From Pseudanabaena sp. UBA1465 (GTDB taxonomy: Bacteria; Cyanobacteriota; Cyanobacteriia; Pseudanabaenales; Pseudanabaenaceae), in contig DCSN01000127.1 of assembly GCA_002325645.1 (NCBI GenBank), positions 7,259-15,234 on the forward strand: a stretch of DNA of 7,976 bases. Direction: 5' to 3'. A model generated the notes under the pieces. The model made no database searches, had not been told where the DNA came from, and was given only the letters and a program-made list of their open reading frames with translations. This document shows, piece by piece, positions 1-7,710 of this stretch (within the stretch, counting starts at the first letter, position 1; the number at the start of each line of letters is the position of its first letter). The position numbers were made by a program, and so were the translations under genes.

Positions 1-28
1 TTGATTGCGCCTAGCTACTTACACAGAT

Positions 29-1246
29 TCATGAAATTACTTGCAAAACTGACTTTGGTAAAAGCTTGTCTTTAAACCACACCGTGAGCGCAGGTGTATC
101 ACTAACTTTTACGCCCGCTTTTTCGAGATTGAGCCGTTCGGAAATTGCCAAAATCAAATTTTCACAATTAGCCTGCCTTACCTGCGAAAACTTTTTTTGT
201 AAATATTCAGGTCGCCAATAGCCAACGATCTCTAATAAATAACTGCGTCCATCAGGATGCACTAGTCGGAAATCAGGAATCATCACGCTTCCGGGAATAG
301 GAATTAAATCTACTTCTCTTTCCAATTTCCATTCCGTTTTTAGATCCGCCCATTTCTCTGCAAATGACGACTCGATCGCGCTATCATACATTTTGCCCGC
401 AGGGTAATGGCTCACTAAACCACAGTCTGAGTTGAGGGTAAATAAACCTGTACGCTTTTGTTTAGAGTAGGCATCTTTTTCAACAAGTGTTGCGTTTAAG
501 CTCCATTTAGTCACATGAAGTAAAGCAGGGAGCAGCTTAGCGATCGCCAGTCCATAGCGTGTACTTGTGCCAAATAAACTGGTCGCGCCATCAACAGTAA
601 TCGTAAAGCCATAATCGACATCGCCTTCGATATAGGACATTAACTGAAAGAGCTTGAGATAGCGAAAGAGCAGCTTATATTCCCCTGGGTCATTGCGATG
701 CACATTCAGGGTCATGTGACTAGCGCGATAAAAAATCCCCTGCACCTGCGAAAGGTTATAGCGATGGATTAGGGTTTCAGTAGTTGGCGTATCAAATTGC
801 GTCAGAATCCGATTTTCCATCAGATCTGCATACAGCCCTTGCGTAATTTGAGAAGGAAGCACTTCACGATTGAGTTCTTGAGTGAGCTTGTTCGCGAGTT
901 TTGTTAGAGTTTCCTCAGTAGCTTGTTGACTGGGAATAACTTGAGCCGAAAGTTCAAAGACACGGCGGCGTAATTCCTGCGGTTCCAGAGGACTAATAAT
1001 TTCAAAGGTGCTAAAGCTGGATTTAAGAATATGTGCTAATCCCCGCTTCACTCGATAATCGGGCGTATCACCTTCTAATTCTTGTAACTGGCGATCGAGT
1101 TCACTTTGGGGCTGACCTTTGCAACTTTCAAAAATAGTGATTAATTCCGTAGCGATCGCAGTTAGATGTTGATCATCTAATTTCAATCTTTTGGGAACGA
1201 CGGTTTCGCCATTCAGTCGATGCATTAGGAGTTCGCTAGGCAGCAT
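29..1246 (-). CDS. DUF790 family (Bax1-like) nuclease
   Basis: Complete 405-residue protein of the DUF790 family. The archaeal member Bax1 is a structure-specific endonuclease that partners the XPB helicase in nucleotide excision repair, and DUF790 genes often lie next to an XPB-like helicase gene. Such a partner would be downstream, left of this window, so it cannot be checked. Seen here: the N-terminus MLPSELLMHRLNG matches the family opening MLPTELL and supports this ATG start. Near the C-terminus, IPDF (323-326, D325), then LLEIVGYW (E339) and a lysine pair (K351/K352), give a PD-(D/E)xK-like catalytic pattern. A conserved-looking DSAIESSFAEKW stretch (288-299) precedes it. There is no signal peptide or membrane segment, so it should be cytoplasmic. 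No clear Shine-Dalgarno precedes the start. It is divergent from glmS. The family call is from recognised motifs; the repair role is inferred. Confidence 0.82.
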   Translation of the reverse strand: MLPSELLMHRLNGETVVPKRLKLDDQHLTAIATELITIFESCKGQPQSELDRQLQELEGDTPDYRVKRGLAHILKSSFSTFEIISPLEPQELRRRVFELSAQVIPSQQATEETLTKLANKLTQELNREVLPSQITQGLYADLMENRILTQFDTPTTETLIHRYNLSQVQGIFYRASHMTLNVHRNDPGEYKLLFRYLKLFQLMSYIEGDVDYGFTITVDGATSLFGTSTRYGLAIAKLLPALLHVTKWSLNATLVEKDAYSKQKRTGLFTLNSDCGLVSHYPAGKMYDSAIESSFAEKWADLKTEWKLEREVDLIPIPGSVMIPDFRLVHPDGRSYLLEIVGYWRPEYLQKKFSQVRQANCENLILAISERLNLEKAGVKVSDTPALTVWFKDKLLPKSVLQVIS

Positions 1247-1288
1247 AAAAAAGGTTTATAGATAAGTTACCGCAATTATCGAGCCAAT

Positions 1289-1390
1289 GAACCACAAGAT
1301 ATTTTTCACAGCGCTTGGCGCTTAAACCCAAACCAAGAAAAAAATTGAAAGTGTTGCAAAGCAACACTTTCAATTTTTTTCTTGTGGTTC
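1289..1390. repeat. 102-bp foldback repeat, copy 1
   Basis: The unit is bounded by a perfect 10-bp inverted repeat, GAACCACAAG (1289-1298) and CTTGTGGTTC (1381-1390). Inside are a small hairpin AGCGC-TTG-GCGCT (1310-1322), the word AAACCCA (1324-1330), and a perfect 24-bp stem (1334-1357 with 1361-1384) closed by an AAA loop. CTTG at 1381-1384 can pair with either the outer or the inner arm, so two folds compete. The order of parts matches the copy after glmS at 3439-3504. It may act as a cruciform or RNA hairpin or be a miniature mobile repeat; no coding capacity is credible. Confidence 0.75.
1334..1384. repeat. Perfect 24-bp stem with 3-base loop
   Basis: Left arm 1334-1357, loop AAA 1358-1360, right arm 1361-1384, with no mismatch. 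The arms start with an A-run and end with a T-run, so the RNA resembles an intrinsic terminator on either strand. Because it sits upstream of two divergent genes it does not follow any gene end in this window. It could block read-through between divergent transcripts, or be a mobile repeat that merely looks like a terminator. Confidence 0.85.
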
Positions 1391-1563
1391 GTTTGATCGG
1401 CGATCGCGGTAAACTTGATTTCTTTGTACTTTACAAACTTTTTAGATAGGCGATCGCCTTGAAAACCCAGAGAACATTCTAAAAACACAATTTAGCAGGA
1501 ACTCCACATGGTTAAATACAAAAATCAATCATTATGTACCTCAGATATCTGTAACTAAGCATT

Positions 1564-3435
1564 ATGTGTGGAATTGTTGGCTACATCGGACATCGCTCGG
1601 CAAATGAAGTTTTAATCTCAGGGTTACGCAAGCTCGAATATCGCGGCTATGACTCCGCAGGCGTGGCAACAATTCCCCTAGGCGATCGCGGTTTACATCG
1701 GATCAGAGCCAAGGGCAAGCTGATCCAACTCGAAGAAAAATTAAATGCTGATACCGCACCTCAAGCACCGATTGGCATCGGGCATACCAGATGGGCAACC
1801 CATGGCAAACCAGAGGAACATAATGCCCATCCCCATACCAATACGATGGGGAACTTGGCAGTTGTCCAAAACGGTATTGTCGAGAATTATCATATTCTTC
1901 GCACTGAGTTAAAGGAACTCGGTCATGCCTTTGTCAGCGAAACTGATACGGAAGTCATTCCCCATATGATCGCGGAGTATCTTTCACAATTGGAGCATCT
2001 CGGTAATATAATTCCTGAAAAATCACCTTCAGTTCTCTTTGAAGCAGTGCGCCTGACCGTTGCCAAGTTGCAGGGAGCCTACGCGATCGCCGTGATTCAT
2101 GCCGATTATCCCGATGAATTAATTGTGGTGCGCCAACAGGCTCCCCTCGTAATTGGGCTTGGCAAAGATGAGAACTTCTGTGCCTCTGATACCCCTGCAT
2201 TAGTTGCCTATACACGCACCGTAATTCCTTTGGAAAATGGCGAGATTGCTCGACTAACGAGGGATAGCGTCGCCGTTTATAATGCCAAAAGCGATCGCCT
2301 CCGTCGTGCGCCCCAAACCTTGAACTGGAATCCGACGATGGTGGAGAAACAAGGCTTCAAACACTATATGCTCAAGGAAATCTATGAGCAACCGGGGGTA
2401 TTTCGGGCAGGGCTTGCCAGTTACATTAATGAAGCTAATCACATCAATTTAAGACTTCCTGAAGGTTTTATCCATCAGGTTGATCGGGTGGAAATTGTCG
2501 CCTGTGGAACTAGTTGGCACGCTGCACTGGTGGGCAAGTATTTACTAGAGCAGCTTGCAGGTGTTCCCACCAGCGTTCAATATGCTTCTGAATATCGCTA
2601 TTCACCACCACCTTCTTTACCAAACACCTTGGTTATTGGTGTGACGCAATCGGGCGAAACTGCCGATACTCTAGCAGCCTTAGAACTAGCCAAATCTAGA
2701 GGCGATCGCTGTCTTGGCATTACCAACCGCGTTGAAAGTTCAATTGGGCGCATTTCCGATGCGGTAATTGATACCCAAGCAGGAATTGAGATTGGTGTAG
2801 CAGCAACCAAAACCTTTGTGGCTCAATTACTCATGTTCTATTTACTTGCGTTAGAATTTGGCATCAAAAAGGGAAAACTTTCCGATGCGAGAAGTCAAGA
2901 AATCATCGAAGGATTGCGTCAACTTCCTGCCTATATGGAACGGATTCTCGAAGGTCAAGAGCGCTATATTGAAGAACTTTCGCGCCAGTTTACCCATACC
3001 AAAGACTTTATCTTCCTCGGCCGGGGGATTAACTTCCCGATCGCCCTCGAAGGTGCGCTCAAGCTCAAAGAAATCAGCTATATTCACGCTGAGGGCTATC
3101 CCGCAGGCGAGATGAAGCATGGACCGATCGCCTTGCTCGATCAAGATGTACCTGTCGTGGCGATCGCCACTCCAGGGGCGGTATATGAGAAGGTGCTTTC
3201 TAATTCCCAAGAAGCTAAGGCGAGGGATGCCAAATTGATCGGTGTCGCGCCCCTAGATGATCCTGCCGCCCATGAGGTATTCGATCACATTTTGCCGATT
3301 CCCGTTGTGGAGGAGATTTTCTCGCCGATTCTAACGGTGATTCCATTACAATTGCTGTCCTATCATGTGGCGGCACATCGCGGCTTAGATGTCGATCAGC
3401 CCCGCAATCTCGCCAAATCTGTGACCGTTGAATAA
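1564..3435 (+). CDS. glmS: Glutamine--fructose-6-phosphate aminotransferase (isomerizing), GlmS
   Basis: Converts fructose-6-phosphate and glutamine to glucosamine-6-phosphate and glutamate, the first committed step to UDP-GlcNAc for peptidoglycan and lipopolysaccharide; cytoplasmic. The 623 residues are full length. The start is certain: MCGIVGYIG exposes the catalytic Cys2 after Met removal. The N-terminal class II glutaminase (about 2-250) shows GHTRWATHG (83-91) and QNGIVENY (112-119). Two SIS sugar-isomerase domains follow: the first, about 305-440, with CGTSWHA (324-330) and TQSGETADT (371-379); the second, about 475-613, with ALKLKEISYIHAEGY. The C-terminus DQPRNLAKSVTVE carries the catalytic lysine (K618) and is intact. 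Four HIP1 sites lie within the gene and a fifth near its end. No Shine-Dalgarno is evident. The downstream repeat and hairpin probably end its transcript, so it looks monocistronic or leaky into the next gene. Confidence 0.98.
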   Translation: MCGIVGYIGHRSANEVLISGLRKLEYRGYDSAGVATIPLGDRGLHRIRAKGKLIQLEEKLNADTAPQAPIGIGHTRWATHGKPEEHNAHPHTNTMGNLAVVQNGIVENYHILRTELKELGHAFVSETDTEVIPHMIAEYLSQLEHLGNIIPEKSPSVLFEAVRLTVAKLQGAYAIAVIHADYPDELIVVRQQAPLVIGLGKDENFCASDTPALVAYTRTVIPLENGEIARLTRDSVAVYNAKSDRLRRAPQTLNWNPTMVEKQGFKHYMLKEIYEQPGVFRAGLASYINEANHINLRLPEGFIHQVDRVEIVACGTSWHAALVGKYLLEQLAGVPTSVQYASEYRYSPPPSLPNTLVIGVTQSGETADTLAALELAKSRGDRCLGITNRVESSIGRISDAVIDTQAGIEIGVAATKTFVAQLLMFYLLALEFGIKKGKLSDARSQEIIEGLRQLPAYMERILEGQERYIEELSRQFTHTKDFIFLGRGINFPIALEGALKLKEISYIHAEGYPAGEMKHGPIALLDQDVPVVAIATPGAVYEKVLSNSQEAKARDAKLIGVAPLDDPAAHEVFDHILPIPVVEEIFSPILTVIPLQLLSYHVAAHRGLDVDQPRNLAKSVTVE

Positions 3436-3438
3436 TTA

Positions 3439-3504
3439 CAGCGCTTTGCGCTTTCTTAAAACCCAGATAAATTTTCAAAAAGCTTGCGAAGCAAGCTTTT
3501 TGAA
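3439..3504 (+). repeat. Foldback repeat, copy 2 (after glmS)
   Basis: Begins 3 bases after the glmS stop codon. The order is ACAGCGCTTTGCGCTT (a 5-bp hairpin AGCGC-TTT-GCGCT at 3440-3452), CTTAAAACCCA, then a perfect 14-bp hairpin. Copy 1 (1309-1384) has the same parts in the same order, with ACAGCGCTTGGCGCTT, AAACCCA and a hairpin, but the long stems differ in sequence and length while sharing the apex TTGC-RAA-GCAA. This pattern (conserved head, compensated stem) suggests a family of structured repeats, not chance similarity. Confidence 0.75.
3474..3504 (+). terminator. Probable glmS terminator hairpin
   Basis: Perfect 14-bp stem (3474-3487 with 3491-3504), loop GAA. The right arm contains CTTTTTG but no further T-run follows, so it departs from a textbook intrinsic terminator. 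Its position 38 bases after the glmS stop and 47 bases before the next start fits termination or 3'-end stabilisation of the glmS message. Confidence 0.6.
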
Positions 3505-3551
3505 TATATGAGATAATATCAACGAAATTATGGCAAACCATCTCGAAATTT

Positions 3552-4232
3552 ATGGCAAAAAATTGGGCGATCGCTATAGCTGCACTGGTTTACTTTGGCA
3601 TTAGTACAGCAGCCTATGGTGATACCAAAATGTCACGACGAGCTAATGATATCGAAATTGATCGTCAAGTAATCGACAGTAGCCCAGTATTGCGGCGTTG
3701 GTTAGAGAACCCCCCCGATCTGTTAGAGGAAATTTACAATGCACCGATTTTTGATCAAAAGCTGAGAATTGGGATTACCTCACGCGATAATTCCCTAGGA
3801 GTTGATGCAGGGTTTGAAGATTTATTTGTGGGGCGATCGCCGTTAACGGTAAATGGTAGCTATCAATCGGAATTTAGTGGTCGTGAAAGTGAAGTTCAGG
3901 CAAATCTACGATATTACCTACTGCCCTTAGGTTCCTATGGGAATATTGCGCCCATCGTAGGCTATCGTCAGTTCAATCAGATAGATCGTCCGCAAATTTC
4001 AGGCTTAGATGTGGGATTACAGGGGATTTTAATATTGTCTCCCCATAGCTCTGACCTGCGCCTGAGTCATACGTTTACTTCTCCCAATGGCAATTTGGAA
4101 ATGAGTACGACCACGCTTTCCACTAGCTATGCCCTTACTAATAATTTACGTTTAGGCACAAAAGTAGAATGGCGGCGATCGCCTTTAATTTATGACAGTC
4201 GCGTTGGAATTTTATTAGAGTTAAAACTCTAA
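3552..4232 (+). CDS. Predicted exported beta-rich protein, conserved in cyanobacteria
   Basis: 226 residues, function unknown. The N-terminus MAKNWAIAIAALVYFGISTAAYG looks like a Sec signal peptide: one lysine, a hydrophobic core at about 5-18, and likely cleavage near A20 to G23. A short polar linker follows, then RRWLENPPDLLEEIYNAP (48-65). From about 70 to the end the chain alternates hydrophobic and polar residues in strand-like segments with turns rich in Gly, Asn and Ser (LRIGITSRDN, LTVNGSYQSEFSG, LRYYLLPLGSYG, LDVGLQGILIL, LSTSYALTNNLRLGTKVEWRR, SRVGILLELKL). This resembles a small outer-membrane barrel or beta-sandwich. The C-terminal residue is Leu, not the aromatic residue usual for barrels, which weakens that reading. 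I recognise the pattern from unnamed cyanobacterial proteins, from memory only. An out-of-frame ATG at 3530 is not the start. No Shine-Dalgarno is visible. Three HIP1 sites suggest a long-resident gene. Confidence 0.8.
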   Translation: MAKNWAIAIAALVYFGISTAAYGDTKMSRRANDIEIDRQVIDSSPVLRRWLENPPDLLEEIYNAPIFDQKLRIGITSRDNSLGVDAGFEDLFVGRSPLTVNGSYQSEFSGRESEVQANLRYYLLPLGSYGNIAPIVGYRQFNQIDRPQISGLDVGLQGILILSPHSSDLRLSHTFTSPNGNLEMSTTTLSTSYALTNNLRLGTKVEWRRSPLIYDSRVGILLELKL

Positions 4233-4284
4233 CTGATGTTACGTGGAATGAAGATTGCCCTCACCCCCCAGCCCCCTCTCCCAG

Positions 4285-4630
4285 CAAGGCTGTTTCAAGA
4301 AATGGTAAGTGACCAACAAAAATAGAGGGTAGTCATAAGCCAAGTATTTAAGCGATAATTTTAGTCAATAGCGTCAAAAGAGGCAAAAAATGAGCAAAAG
4401 CATAATTGATTATCTCAAGGAAGTGCCAAACCCACGCGGAGCGCAAGGGAGCCGAGACGAGGGAATACACCGATTAATCTATCAATCATCAAGACTTGGG
4501 TACTTTCTGTATTTAGGCTTCATGGTTTTGACTCAATAAAAGGTGCAATTGACCGATTTTCTGACAATATACCTGCTATGTGGTCTTTGCTCATTTAGAA
4601 CCTCTCTTACCCTTTCTTGAAACAGCCCTG
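4285..4630 (+). mobile_element. Internally deleted ISAs1-family element (346 bp)
   Basis: The terminal inverted repeats are directly visible. Left (4285-4312) starts CAAGGCTGTTTCAAGAAA; right, read inward from 4630, starts CAGGGCTGTTTCAAGAAA; 25 of the first 28 positions match. Between them lie an N-terminal transposase fragment and a C-terminal fragment whose stop (TAG, 4596-4598) is 2 bases before the right repeat, the compact layout expected of an IS. Full ISAs1 elements are about 1.2-1.4 kb, so roughly 1 kb of the middle is gone. It is non-autonomous and could only move if a full-length relative elsewhere supplies transposase. No clean 8-bp target duplication is seen; 4275-4284 and 4631-4640 match at 6 of 10. 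The family assignment rests on the protein fragments. Confidence 0.8.
4390..4598 (+). pseudogene. ISAs1-family transposase remnant, N- and C-terminal fragments
   Basis: From the ATG at 4390, MSKSIIDYLKEVPNPRGAQG resembles the start of ISAs1/H-repeat transposases (a short helix, then DPR-x-x-x-G). That frame stops at 4537-4539 after 49 codons, the last part being out-of-frame sequence. In another frame, from about 4443 to the TAG at 4596-4598, come RRGNTPINLSIIIKTWVL (about 4455-4508) and SVFRLHGFDSIKGAIDRF. These match the family C-terminus, typically RTGNAP-x-N-(L/M)-x-x-LR, then LLRLHG, a helix, a D and a final LL. The central domain with the catalytic acidic residues is absent. The fragments meet near 4440-4450 in different frames, so no functional transposase can be made. 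The domain calls are from memory of the family and not from a search. Confidence 0.75.
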
Positions 4631-4702
4631 CCTTTTTAAGAGGGGGGCTGGGGGGATCTAAACCCTGAAACGTAGATAGAGAGACTTGTGTGTACACGGC
4701 AG

Positions 4703-4768
4703 CTCCCGCAGGAGAGGGGAACAAGAAAAAACTAGAATTTTGCGCCCCTTCTCCTGCGGGAGAAGGGG
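4703..4768. repeat. Second C/G-rich foldback repeat
   Basis: The left arm CTCCCGCAGGAGAGGGG (4703-4719) pairs with the segment 4745-4762 with one bulged T. Segment 4745-4768 is itself a perfect hairpin: CCCCTTCTCC (4745-4754), loop TGCG, GGAGAAGGGG (4759-4768), followed by TTGGGGGG. Two mutually exclusive folds are therefore possible. It belongs to the same broad class of cyanobacterial C/G-rich intergenic repeats as the arms around the IS, and lies about 125 bases upstream of pyrG. Confidence 0.7.
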
Positions 4769-4822
4769 TTGGGGGGCGGCATAATTACCTTAAAGCGCTC
4801 TTTTTCTGCGGTAGCTGGTTAC

Positions 4823-4833
4823 TGCTATATAAT
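4823..4833 (+). promoter_or_regulatory. Candidate pyrG promoter (extended -10)
   Basis: TGCTATATAAT contains a consensus TATAAT at 4828-4833, and the overlapping TATATA is preceded by TG-N as in extended -10 promoters. No good -35 hexamer lies at 16-18 bases. Transcription would start near 4840, giving a leader of about 50 bases before the pyrG ATG. It lies downstream of all the repeats, so the IS remnant need not disturb pyrG expression. Confidence 0.45.
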
Positions 4834-4862
4834 CACTTTGTTAAGTATTGTCTCTGAAGTGA

Positions 4863-4879
4863 TAGGGCAATGCACCCTA
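4863..4879 (+). promoter_or_regulatory. Small stem-loop in the pyrG leader
   Basis: TAGGG (4863-4867) pairs with CCCTA (4875-4879) around a 7-base loop, ending 13 bases before the pyrG ATG. No Shine-Dalgarno is evident between it and the start. A 14-codon open frame (ATG 4870 in the loop, stop 4912-4914) overlaps the pyrG start out of frame. Either could modulate translation, but a 5-bp stem can arise by chance. Confidence 0.3.
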
Positions 4880-4883
4880 ATAA

Positions 4884-6587
<1,704 letters not shown>

Positions 6588-6593
6588 TGATCT

Positions 6594-6634
6594 AAAAAAT
6601 CAGAGGCGGCGCTTTGCGCCGTATCTGATTTTTT
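6594..6634 (+). terminator. pyrG intrinsic terminator
   Basis: Begins 7 bases after the pyrG stop. The stem 6594-6612 pairs with 6616-6634 around loop TTT, with one G-U and one G-A mismatch; the GC-rich top is CGGCGC-TTT-GCGCCG. It is flanked by an A-run and a T-run, so it could also work on the opposite strand. The 11-base apex GCGCTTTGCGC is identical to that of the small hairpin in the repeat after glmS. Confidence 0.85.
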
Positions 6635-6662
6635 TGGATAATTTTTTTTGGATAATTTTTTG
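6628..6662 (+). repeat. T-rich short tandem repeat after the pyrG terminator
   Basis: A unit of about 14 bases, a run of T followed by GGATAA, occurs twice and then partially a third time (T-run, then GG). The first T-run is part of the terminator. The duplication gives a second and third U-tract, possibly a slippage product. Confidence 0.6.
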
Positions 6663-6706
6663 GTGACTTTTAAGAATCTCAACGTTTTGCAGCGATCGCG
6701 CTGGAG

Positions 6707-6750
6707 TTGAGCTTTAATTGAGCTTTACTCAAAATAAAACTCAAAATAAA
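6707..6750 (+). promoter_or_regulatory. Duplicated promoter-like repeats upstream of the usp gene
   Basis: TTGAGCTTTA occurs at 6707-6716 and 6718-6727 (11-base period), followed by CTCAAAATAAA at 6728-6738 and 6740-6750 (12-base period). Each TTGAGC (-35-like, first four bases of consensus) lies 17 or 18 bases before a CAAAAT (-10-like, 4 of 6), so two overlapping promoters could exist, starting about 7-20 bases before the ATG at 6761. TTGAG-CTTTA-CTCAA (6718-6732) is also a dyad that might bind a regulator. A HIP1 site lies just upstream at 6692. Confidence 0.35.
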
Positions 6751-6760
6751 TTTGACCACT

Positions 6761-7594
6761 ATGTTTCAACAAATTTTATTAGCTGTTGATGGTTCGGGGC
6801 GATCGCGCGAAATGCTGAATATGTTGCTCGCCCTACCGAGTTTCCAAAGTTCACAAATTAATGTACTGCACGTTATTCCCAACTCCACTAACTCTGAAGG
6901 CATTACCGAATACCGTCGCGCAGGCGAAAACATTATCGAAAGAGAAATTAAAAGCTTGCGCTTGACTTCAGAAAATAGCACCGCATCACTACTCAAAGAG
7001 GGTGAACCCAAGGATGTCGTCTGCAAAGTTGCTGAAGAACTAAAGGCAAATTTGCTAATCATGGGATCTCGTGGTATGGGGCGTTTGCAAGCAATTTTGG
7101 CAAACTCCGTCAGTCAATATGTTTTCCAATTGTCTGATGTGCCAATGTTATTGATCAAGGATGATGTATACATCAAAACCATCCGCAACATCATGGTTTC
7201 CATTGATGGTTCCGCAGCTTCCAACTACAGCCTTGATCTGGCGATCAAACTAGCTAGTGGCGTTAAGGATGTGGAAATTTTCTTAGCAAGGGTGGTCAAA
7301 CGTAAGGATGATAGTACTGCGAGTACTGACCCAGTGCTGGCTGAAGCTACTGCCAAACTCAAGCGTTTAAATATTCCATCACGCTCCTTTGTTGGCTCTG
7401 GTGATGTGGGCAAAGAACTAGTTAGACTTGCTGACGAAGCTAATACCAGCATTTTATTGGTTGGTTCTCCCGATCGCCGCCCCTCGATCGCCCGCAGTTT
7501 GCCTGACCTTGATCGCTTACTGGGTAGCTCAGTATCCGACTATGTGCGTGTCAATGCCACTGTCCCTGTATTGCTAACCCGCACCATCGAATAA
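6761..7594 (+). CDS. Universal stress protein, tandem UspA domains
   Basis: 277 residues from the ATG at 6761. A TTG 9 bases upstream is also in frame, but MFQQILLAVDGS fits the usual Usp start better. Two UspA domains (about 1-133 and 142-274), each opening with a strand and an acidic turn: AVDGS (8-12) and SIDGS (147-151). UspA proteins are cytoplasmic stress and energy sensors; many bind ATP through G-x2-G-x9-G-(S/T). Domain 1 has GSRG (102-105) and, nine residues later, N115-S116, so the third Gly is replaced by Asn. Domain 2 lacks the second Gly (GSPD, 235-238) and carries a longer segment before LLGSSVSDYV (253-262). Nucleotide binding may therefore be altered or limited. Which stress it serves cannot be read from the sequence. 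It is flanked by terminators, so it is probably a single-gene unit. Confidence 0.93.
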   Translation: MFQQILLAVDGSGRSREMLNMLLALPSFQSSQINVLHVIPNSTNSEGITEYRRAGENIIEREIKSLRLTSENSTASLLKEGEPKDVVCKVAEELKANLLIMGSRGMGRLQAILANSVSQYVFQLSDVPMLLIKDDVYIKTIRNIMVSIDGSAASNYSLDLAIKLASGVKDVEIFLARVVKRKDDSTASTDPVLAEATAKLKRLNIPSRSFVGSGDVGKELVRLADEANTSILLVGSPDRRPSIARSLPDLDRLLGSSVSDYVRVNATVPVLLTRTIE

Positions 7595-7596
7595 AA

Positions 7597-7635
7597 ATCA
7601 ACAAAAGGCAGCGCGATGCGCTGCTTTTTGTTGAT
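7597..7635 (+). terminator. Terminator of the usp gene
   Basis: Stem of 18 pairs (7597-7614 with 7618-7635) with one G-U and loop GAT; the GC core is GGCAGCGC/GCGCTGCT with outer arms ATCAACAAAA and TTTTTGTTGAT. It begins 2 bases after the stop codon. The T-run is inside the stem, not after it, the same design as the other long hairpins here. Confidence 0.8.
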
Positions 7636-7657
7636 AAACGCAAATAAACGCAAATAA
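7634..7657 (+). repeat. Two and a half copies of ATAAACGCAA
   Basis: The ten-base unit ATAAACGCAA sits at 7634-7643 and 7644-7653, followed by ATAA. It overlaps the last bases of the terminator hairpin. Probably a slippage duplication; too few copies to suggest a binding array. Confidence 0.6.
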
Positions 7658-7710
7658 GTTTCCAAAAAGCTTTAGGAATTATGCAAGACTAACGAATTTA
7701 CTGAGTTTTA

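Larger units (their letters stand above)
1247..1563. other. Divergent intergenic region (DUF790 / glmS)
   Basis: A 317-base gap between two genes transcribed away from each other, so it should carry both promoters. It holds a foldback repeat (1289-1390), two HIP1 sites (1400, 1450) and a 10-bp palindrome CAGATATCTG at 1542-1551, 12 bases before the glmS ATG. For DUF790, a weak minus-strand candidate is TTGGCT (1282-1287) and TATCTA (1259-1264) with a 17-base spacer, which would give an almost leaderless message. No convincing sigma-70 pair was found for glmS. No glmS ribozyme-like fold was recognised; those are known from Firmicutes. Confidence 0.6.
4264..4655. repeat. C/G-rich inverted repeat flanking the insertion element
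   Basis: The left arm CCCCCCAGCCCCCTCT (4264-4279) and right arm AGAGGGGGGCTGGGGGG (4639-4655) are reverse complements apart from one extra G. CCCCCAGCCCCC-type motifs are a familiar class of dispersed intergenic repeats in filamentous cyanobacteria. The arms enclose the 346-bp element with only 5 and 8 bases between arm and element, so without it they would form a stem of about 16 bp with a 13-base loop. Confidence 0.75.

Noticed and set aside
1289..1390. CRISPR array
   Set aside because: The repeats in this window are inverted foldbacks and not regularly spaced direct repeats, and no cas gene is present.
1306..1488. 60-codon minus-strand open frame between DUF790 and glmS
   Set aside because: It reads straight through the perfect 24-bp hairpin and two HIP1 sites, has low-complexity composition and no family resemblance; best explained as repeat DNA.
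1489..1563. glmS ribozyme or other riboswitch in the glmS leader
   Set aside because: The leader is short and A/T-rich with no visible core pairing; the ribozyme class is known from Firmicutes.
2851..3210. 119-codon minus-strand open frame inside glmS
   Set aside because: Fully overlaps the conserved second SIS region of glmS; a codon-bias shadow. The other antisense frames in glmS, pyrG and usp are rejected for the same reason.
4275..4640. Target-site duplication of the IS
   Set aside because: The flanks 4275-4284 and 4631-4640 agree at only 6 of 10 bases, too weak to call.
4533..4724. 63-codon minus-strand open frame
   Set aside because: Its peptide (PPSPPLKK and similar) is the translation of C/G-rich repeats and of the IS right end.
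6752..6760. TTG start adding three residues to the Usp protein
   Set aside because: The ATG at 6761 gives the standard Usp N-terminus and is a commoner start codon.
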